DNA of 64,000 bases, from positions 10,458 to 74,457 of the forward strand of contig DXZQ01000013.1 in assembly GCA_019419585.1 (NCBI GenBank), written 5' to 3'. The stretch's first letter is position 1. Each line of letters begins with the position of its first letter. Positions 58,665-64,000 of this stretch are shown one piece after another. The stretch comes from Collinsella sp. (GTDB lineage: Bacteria; Actinomycetota; Coriobacteriia; Coriobacteriales; Coriobacteriaceae). A program made the position numbers and the translations under genes. A model generated the notes under the pieces. It saw only the letters and a list, made by a program, of their open reading frames with translations. It was not told where the DNA came from and made no database searches.

Positions 58665-60113
58665 ATGGCAGAATCTCGTGCGGAGCGTAGGGCTCGTCGT
58701 GCTTTGGTGGAAGCGGCTGAGGGGTCAAAGGAGGAGAAATCTTCTACGAAATCCAAGTCTTCTAAAGCTGCAAAAAGCAAATCGACCAAGAACAGGGCTA
58801 AGACCAAGCGTTCTGACTCTCGCCGAGGCGGGGACAAAGCGCCTCGGACTCGTTCCAAGCGCCCGCATAATGATTCGGTTTCGTCTGCGCGTAAGGCTGT
58901 GGACCCCAAGTCCCCCTGTTCGATCATGAAAGCTTGCGGTGGATGCACGGCGCTCAATCGTCCTTATAAGAAGCAGCTCGCCGCCAAGCAGGCTGCCATG
59001 GAGGAGCTTTTTGCTTCGCTTTGTGAGCGTGAGGGCATTGCTGTAGATCCTATTCGTGGCATGGGTGTCACCCTGGGCGACCCGGGTAAATATCCTGCGC
59101 CGCGTGGCTTTCGTCATAAGGCTGCCACTCCCTTTGCTCCCGGTAAGGAGGGTGCTGTCCGTTGCGGTTTCTTTGAGCGCGGCACGCACAAGATCGTTGC
59201 CGTACCCGAGTGTCCTGTCGAGGCGCCGGGCGCCCGTCAGATTCTCAACGGCATCGCACGCGAAGCTGAGCGGCTGCATATTCCCGCCTTTAATGAGGAC
59301 AAGCATCTTGGTTTGCTTCGCTATGCCGTCGTCCGCTGCGGTTGGCGTACCGACCAGGTCATGGTCACGCTCGTGACCGCTCAGCGCGACTTGCCGCATG
59401 CGCAGGAGTTCTTTGAGGCTGTCGCCGCACTCGATCCGCGCGTCGTCACCGTCGCCCAAAACATCAACGGACGCCCCGGCAACGCCATCTTGGGTGAGGA
59501 GACTCGTATCGTCTATGGCGCCGAGTGCATGCGCGACCAGCTACTCGGTTGCGAATTCGATATCTCCCCCACCGCGTTTTATCAGACCAACCCGCAACAG
59601 ACCGAGCTGCTCTATCAGCTCGCGATTGACGGCATGGACCTGCAGCAGGGTGACATTCTTATGGATGCCTACTGTGGCAGCGGTACCATCGGTCTTTGCG
59701 CAGCTAAAGATGCCCAGAACAAGGGTATCGGCATTATGCTGCTCGGCGTGGAGCGCAACCCGGCGGGCATTGCCGACGCACGTCGCAATGCCGAGCTCAA
59801 CGGCCTCACCCGCAGCGCTTGGTTTATGGCCGACGATGCCACCGATTACATCCTCGATGCCGCCGACAACAACGAACGCGTCGACGTTCTTTCCATCGAC
59901 CCGCCGCGCGCCGGCTCCACGCCCGAGTTCCTCGAAGCTACCTGCGCACTTAAGCCGCGCCGCATCACCTATATCAGCTGCAACCCCGTGACCCAAGAGC
60001 GCGATCTGCATCAGCTCCTCGACGGAGGCTATCGCCTGCTCAAGATCACGCCGGTCGACATGTTCCCTCACACCGACCACACCGAAACCGTAGCGGTCCT
60101 CGAACGCCGCTAA
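58665..60113 (+). CDS. RNA (uracil-5-)-methyltransferase, RlmD/TrmA family
   Basis: A 482-residue SAM-dependent enzyme. A Lys/Arg/Ser-rich disordered tail (1-80) precedes the iron-sulfur Cys set (Cys85, Cys91, Cys94, and ECPV later), then FYQTNPQQTELLY, MDAYCGSGTIGL (SAM site), IDPPRAG and the catalytic YISCNP. It methylates U at C5 in 23S rRNA or tRNA; which one is open. The ATG at 58665 has GTGGAG; a 57-residue upstream extension runs through palindrome C and is rejected. Confidence 0.92.
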   Translation: MAESRAERRARRALVEAAEGSKEEKSSTKSKSSKAAKSKSTKNRAKTKRSDSRRGGDKAPRTRSKRPHNDSVSSARKAVDPKSPCSIMKACGGCTALNRPYKKQLAAKQAAMEELFASLCEREGIAVDPIRGMGVTLGDPGKYPAPRGFRHKAATPFAPGKEGAVRCGFFERGTHKIVAVPECPVEAPGARQILNGIAREAERLHIPAFNEDKHLGLLRYAVVRCGWRTDQVMVTLVTAQRDLPHAQEFFEAVAALDPRVVTVAQNINGRPGNAILGEETRIVYGAECMRDQLLGCEFDISPTAFYQTNPQQTELLYQLAIDGMDLQQGDILMDAYCGSGTIGLCAAKDAQNKGIGIMLLGVERNPAGIADARRNAELNGLTRSAWFMADDATDYILDAADNNERVDVLSIDPPRAGSTPEFLEATCALKPRRITYISCNPVTQERDLHQLLDGGYRLLKITPVDMFPHTDHTETVAVLERR

Positions 60114-60141
60114 CCAACCTCAGTAGATTTTTGGGACAAGA

Positions 60142-60171
60142 AAGGGGGCGACCCGCCTGGGCCGCCCCCTT
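60142..60171. terminator. Bidirectional terminator
   Basis: AAGGGGGCG ... CGCCCCCTT between the converging methyltransferase and PHP genes. Confidence 0.8.
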
Positions 60172-60191
60172 CGCTTGGTTTATAAATTCCG

Positions 60192-61013
60192 CTACATCCC
60201 CTTGCGCAGGTCGCACACGCCGGCTGCCGCCATCTCGCGTAGCAGCGTCTCGCGATCGCGCGTCACGATCAGATCCAACGGGAAGTGAATCTCGTCGAGC
60301 ATCTTGCGCGCGTGATCGAGCTTACCAATTGCCATGCCAATGTGCGCATCGGTCGAAACGCCAATGCCCACGCCAAGCTCAGCGCAACGCTCGGCGATCT
60401 TGCGGCATACAGCCCAATGCTCAGTGTCGACACCGTGTTCAAGACTATGGTTGTTGATCTCGACAATCTTGTGCTTGGCCTTAGCCGCCAACAGCACCTC
60501 GTCGATATCGAACGGCACGCCCGAGCGACCCGCGTGGCCCAGCATGAACACCTTGGGGTGTTCCAAGGCATTGATGTACATCTCGGTCGTCTGGGCGAGC
60601 GTCGCGCCTTCAGCGAGCTGCGGGTTATGCACGCTTGCCACCAAATAATCCAAATTACGCGTCACCAAATCGAACAGCGAATGCTCACGACTATACGAAT
60701 CGCCGGCGATATCGAGCGAAACGGGAATGTCCTCGCCAAACAAGCTGCCGTCCAGCGAAACGATATCGGCCTCGGCGCCGCGAAGCACCAGCACGCCGCT
60801 CCAAATGCGCGGCCAGATATCCTGGTTAATAAAGAATTGGAAACTGCGCAGGTCATTGGGACAAGGCGTAACCATCGAGCTTAAATGATCGGCTGAACCG
60901 AGCACCTGAAGGCCGCGCTCTGCCGCCCAATAGATGTTCTCCTCGATGGTTGAGTACGCATGCGCAGAGAACATCGTATGAGTATGAATATCACAAGAAA
61001 GAAGGTAGGGCAT
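60192..61013 (-). CDS. PHP-domain phosphoesterase
   Basis: A 273-residue metal-dependent hydrolase: DIHTHTMFS at the N terminus, GSADHL, GAEADIV, VASVHNPQL and GVSTDAHI give the His/Asp metal set of the YcdX-like PHP family. It probably hydrolyses a phosphate ester. Histidinol phosphatase is the common annotation but is not supported by neighbours. The start at 61013 follows AAGGAG; an upstream extension is rejected. Confidence 0.88.
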   Translation of the reverse strand: MPYLLSCDIHTHTMFSAHAYSTIEENIYWAAERGLQVLGSADHLSSMVTPCPNDLRSFQFFINQDIWPRIWSGVLVLRGAEADIVSLDGSLFGEDIPVSLDIAGDSYSREHSLFDLVTRNLDYLVASVHNPQLAEGATLAQTTEMYINALEHPKVFMLGHAGRSGVPFDIDEVLLAAKAKHKIVEINNHSLEHGVDTEHWAVCRKIAERCAELGVGIGVSTDAHIGMAIGKLDHARKMLDEIHFPLDLIVTRDRETLLREMAAAGVCDLRKGM

Positions 61014-61113
61014 CGGGTCTCCTTGTCCAGTATGGCCGTCGCGTATATTCATTGTACGCATAGCTTTCGGCAGTCGTAAAACTGCTTCATCCCAATCACA
61101 CAACGGCATAAAC

Positions 61114-61144
61114 AACGGGGCCTGGCTTAGCACCAAACCCCGTT
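61114..61144 (-). terminator. Terminator of the aminotransferase gene
   Basis: AACGGGG ... CCCCGTT with TGG/CCA pairing in the loop, 28 bases beyond the stop. Weak T-run. Confidence 0.6.
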
Positions 61145-61172
61145 TCACGTAAAACATTGCAAGCAGAGCGCT

Positions 61173-62363
61173 TTACTTTCGACGATATTCGTCGGCCAGT
61201 TGCTTCCAGGCAGGCAACGAATTGACGATGGTCTCGTAGCTCACACAGTAGCCAAGGCGGAACCAGCCCGGCATGCCAAAGCTATCCGAAGGCACCGCGA
61301 GCAGCTCATACTTCTTCGCGCGCTCGCAGAAGGCGTTCGCATCGGGCTCCAGCGCCTTCACCCACAGGTAGAATGCACCATCCGGCTCAACATAGGTGTA
61401 GCCATACTCCGCCAGTGCATCGGTAAGCGCGGTGCGGTTGCGTGCATAGGCCTCAACGTCACTCGGCTCATCGACGCAATCGATAATCACGCGCTGGAAG
61501 AGCGCCGGTGCGCATACAAAACCCAGCGTACGGGCAGCACCCGCAACAGCCGGCATCAGACGGGCAGCCTGCGGATTGGTGTTGGGAACCAAGATCCACC
61601 CCACGCGCTCGCCCGGCAGCGAAAGCGACTTGGAATACGAGTAACACACGATGGTGTTCTCGTAGATCGAGGGCACCCAAGGCACCTCGGCACCGTACAC
61701 GATCTCGCGGTACGGCTCATCCGAGATGAGCATAATCGGATTCTCGGGATCGCGCTTGGCGTTGACCTCGCGCAGAACATTGGCCAGTCGCGTCAGCGTG
61801 TCGCGTGTATATACGGCACCGGTCGGATTGTTGGGCGAGTCGATGATGACGGCAGCTGTCTTGTCGGTAATCGCCTTGAGCACGTTATCCACGCTCAGCT
61901 GGAATGTGTCCTCGTTAGCAAGCGCCTCGACACACGTGCAGCCAGCCTTCTCGATCCAGACGCGATACTCCGGAAAATACGGCGCAATGACGATAACCTC
62001 ATCGCCCGGGTTCGTAACGGCGTTGAGCGTGCAGGTGAGCGAAGCCGCCGCGCCTACCGTCATAAAGACATCCTTGCCCTCGTAGCTCGTGCCAAAACGG
62101 CGGTTGAGCGACACGGCCACAGCGGAACGGCACTGCGGCAGTCCCGGTGCAGGCGTGTATCCATGCAACTGATCGCTCGGCAGCTCCAAAGCCTTCTTAA
62201 TGGATTCAGCCACGGCAGCAGGCGCCGGAACGCTCGGGTTGCCCAGCGAAAAATCGAACACGTTTTCCGCGCCGATTTGCGCCTTGCGCTCAAGGCCATA
62301 GCTAAAAATCTCACGGATGATGGAGCTTTCCGCACCGCGAGCATACATAGTTTCGTTGATCAT
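61173..62363 (-). CDS. Class I/II aminotransferase
   Basis: A 396-residue PLP enzyme. GAAASLTCTLNAVTNPGDEV, SPNNPTGAVY, ISDEPYREIVY and SYSKSLSLPGERVGW (Schiff-base Lys) are canonical. The pattern fits the aspartate/aromatic or MalY-like branches; the substrate is unresolved. AAGGGGAA precedes the ATG. An insertion element ends 60 bases upstream, in the space where its promoter should lie. Confidence 0.9.
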   Translation of the reverse strand: MINETMYARGAESSIIREIFSYGLERKAQIGAENVFDFSLGNPSVPAPAAVAESIKKALELPSDQLHGYTPAPGLPQCRSAVAVSLNRRFGTSYEGKDVFMTVGAAASLTCTLNAVTNPGDEVIVIAPYFPEYRVWIEKAGCTCVEALANEDTFQLSVDNVLKAITDKTAAVIIDSPNNPTGAVYTRDTLTRLANVLREVNAKRDPENPIMLISDEPYREIVYGAEVPWVPSIYENTIVCYSYSKSLSLPGERVGWILVPNTNPQAARLMPAVAGAARTLGFVCAPALFQRVIIDCVDEPSDVEAYARNRTALTDALAEYGYTYVEPDGAFYLWVKALEPDANAFCERAKKYELLAVPSDSFGMPGWFRLGYCVSYETIVNSLPAWKQLADEYRRK

Positions 62364-62422
62364 CTGTTCCCCTTTAGCATAGGCGGTATTGTACGCTTTA
62401 GTCGAGCAAAGCGCCGCAGCAA

Positions 62423-63951
62423 TGTTGATTGGGGACAGACTTAAATTGAACTGCGTCCCGAATCTTGGCCTTCTTTATTAGAAGCGAACACTAGGACGCT
62501 TTCAATAGCCGTTTCCGAAACTCCACCGGGGTGAGGCCGCCGAGCGCCACCTGGCGACGCCTCGTGTTCCAATGCACGACGTAGGCGTCGAGGTCCCTCT
62601 TGAAGGACTCGAAGTCGGCCCACTCGACGCCCCTGAAGAACTCGTCCTTGAGATGCCCGAACACCTGCTCCGTCGCCCCGTTGTCCAGGCAGTTGCCCTT
62701 TCTCGACATGCTCTGCCTGGCGCCGTGCCTCCTGAGCTCGCCGGTCCACCTAGGGTGCTGGTACTGCCAGCCCATGTCGCTGTGGACGATCGGCGAGGCC
62801 CCGGCCGGCATCCTCGCGAACAGGCGCCTGAGCACCTCCTCCTGCTGGGCCATGTCCGGGCTCGTCGGCACCGACCAGGAGACGATCTCCTTCGTGCAGA
62901 AGTCGTAGACCGGGGCGAAATACGCCTTGCCCCAGGGCTGCCTGAATTCCGTTACGTCGGTCCCGAGCTTCTCCCACGGGGCGCCCGCGCGAAAGTCACG
63001 CGCTATCAGGTTGTCGAATCTCTCGCCGACCGGACCGCGGTAGGAGTTGTAGCGATGGTAGTCGGTCTCCCGGCGGATGCCGCAGCGGATGCCGAGCTCC
63101 CGCATCATCTTGAGGACCGTCTTGTCCGCTATCCTCGCGCCCAGCTCGGCCCTCAGGCACATGGCTATCTGGCGGTGGCCGCACCCGTTCGCCGTCCTCG
63201 AGAAGATCTCGCGCACGGCCTCCCGGAGCTCTGGCCGGGTCGCTCTCGGCGGGTGCGCTACGGCATAGTGGTAGCTCGACGGCGCGAGCCGCGCGGCCGC
63301 GAGCAGGTCGCATAGGCGGTGGTGCCCTGAAAGGGAGGCTACGGCCTGGGCTTTCTCCCAGTTTGAGAGCTCTTCTCCGCTTTCAGGGCTATCGATTTTT
63401 TTAGATACGCCACCTGGGCCTCGAGTTTGCGCACGCGCTCCTCGAGCTCCCGCTCGCGCGTCCGCCCCCCCGGGGCCCTCCGGCCTGCCGCGGCGTCCCG
63501 GCTCGAGCGCCTCCGGCCCGCCCTCGCGGTACAGCCTGCACCAGCGGTCGAGCGATGTGGCGGCGGCGATGCCGAAGCGGGCCATCGCCTCCGACCGCGG
63601 CATCCCCTCGTCCACGACGGCCCTCGCGACGGCGAGCTTGGTCTCCATGTCGTAGGTCCTGCGGCTCTCGCCCATCCCGATCAGCCCCTTCCTCCCGGTT
63701 GCCCGGTACGCGTAGAGCCATTTTCTCACCGCCGGGGCGGGAACGTCGAGCTTCTTGGCCGCGAGTTCGAAGCCGAGGCCGGCCTCGAACAGGTCGGCGG
63801 CGCGTGCCCTCATCTCGCGACCGTATCTTGCCTTCTTCCTGCGGGGCATTTCCGATGCCTCCCTTTTCTCGAACCTTAATTTCAAAGTCCAAGAAATGGG
63901 ATGCAGTTCAAATGCGTGAAAACGCTCATTTAAGTCTGTCCCCAATCAACA
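62423..63951 (-). mobile_element. IS3-family insertion sequence (IS150-like)
   Basis: 1529 bases bounded by perfect 24-base terminal inverted repeats (62423-62446, 63928-63951) that start TG and end CA, as in IS3-family elements. It encodes a DDE transposase on the minus strand. No target-site duplication is visible beside the repeats, suggesting rearrangement or an old insertion. Confidence 0.92.
62491..63849 (-). pseudogene. IS3-family transposase, OrfA-OrfB joined by a one-base insertion
   Basis: One open frame of 452 residues from MPRRKKARYG: two helix-turn-helix blocks (to about 125), then the catalytic core with LGTDVTEF (Asp), VHSDMGWQY (Asp) and NGATEQVFGHLKDE (Glu). Between them the frame reads a nonsense-like ADARAGARGARAQTRGPGG. 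One base out, the same DNA gives RTRERELEERVRKLEAQVAY, a clear leucine-zipper segment, ending at 63339. A run of seven G (63465-63471 on the minus strand) marks the slip. The A7 run at 63396-63402 is the expected -1 programmed frameshift site. The transposase is therefore probably altered or inactive. Confidence 0.7.
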
Positions 63952-63957
63952 AATCAG

Positions 63958-63986
63958 AACCACCCTTAAAAAGGGTGGTTTGCTCT
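63958..63986. terminator. Hairpin beside the IS right end
   Basis: AACCACCCTT-AAA-AAGGGTGGTT followed by TGCTCTT, just outside the inverted repeat. Probably the terminator of a gene beyond the window or an adjacent repeat. Confidence 0.6.
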
Positions 63987-64000
63987 TAGGGTATAACCCA

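Overview
The window is bacterial, GC-rich and gene-dense. Its gene content points to a gut actinobacterium of the class Coriobacteriia, most probably Collinsella. The pointers are high-GC coding bias, strong Shine-Dalgarno sites before most starts, a small bacterial SRP RNA, SipW/TasA-type surface proteins, paired multidrug ABC exporters and intergenic spaces crowded with palindromes. The genus is inferred from general familiarity, not from a search.

Layout. 1-3650: start of a Kup-type K+ transporter (cut by the window edge), a nitroreductase and a lipoteichoic-acid-synthase-like membrane enzyme. 3650-14110: a six-gene minus-strand surface operon (signal peptidase SipW, a TasA/camelysin-like subunit, another SipW-type substrate, an 1816-residue secreted protein, a second short substrate and a sortase-type anchored protein). 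It is bracketed by two direct copies of a tandem-hairpin array. 14180-18570: a flavodoxin-like protein and a heterodimeric ABC exporter. 18780-20670: a coiled-coil wall protein, the SRP RNA and palindromic DNA. 20670-27420: a TadA-glycerate kinase fusion, tRNA-Ser, a TetR regulator, LemA, IlvE, a DedA protein and serine acetyltransferase. 27520-31745: a MarR-controlled second ABC exporter pair. 31920-37170: a small unknown protein, a second nitroreductase, an unusual Fis-type regulator, a YeiH-type transporter and a divergent GntR regulator. 37280-42235: GlmS, a LacI-type regulator and a DUF4143-type ATPase. 42430-44890: LarE between two near-duplicate HAD phosphatases. 45100-52460: a six-gene PTS/aldolase/transketolase operon with a divergent LacI-type regulator. 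52580-62365: a secreted nuclease, a degenerate EF-G-like GTPase, a polar amino acid ABC importer, an rRNA/tRNA uracil methyltransferase, a PHP phosphoesterase and an aminotransferase. 62423-63951: an IS3-family element.

The surface operon is a self-contained export module: SipW would process the TasA-like subunits, and the giant protein and the anchored protein would be assembled at or attached to the envelope. The sugar operon imports and phosphorylates an unidentified sugar by a fructose-type PTS, then handles it with a GatZ-like protein, an FSA-type transaldolase/aldolase and a split transketolase.

The most unusual feature is non-coding. Several intergenic regions hold nested palindromes. 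In three copies two inner boxes are almost identical, while both the outer and inner stems differ in sequence and stay base-paired. This is the signature of a conserved structured element. I do not recognise it as a described family.
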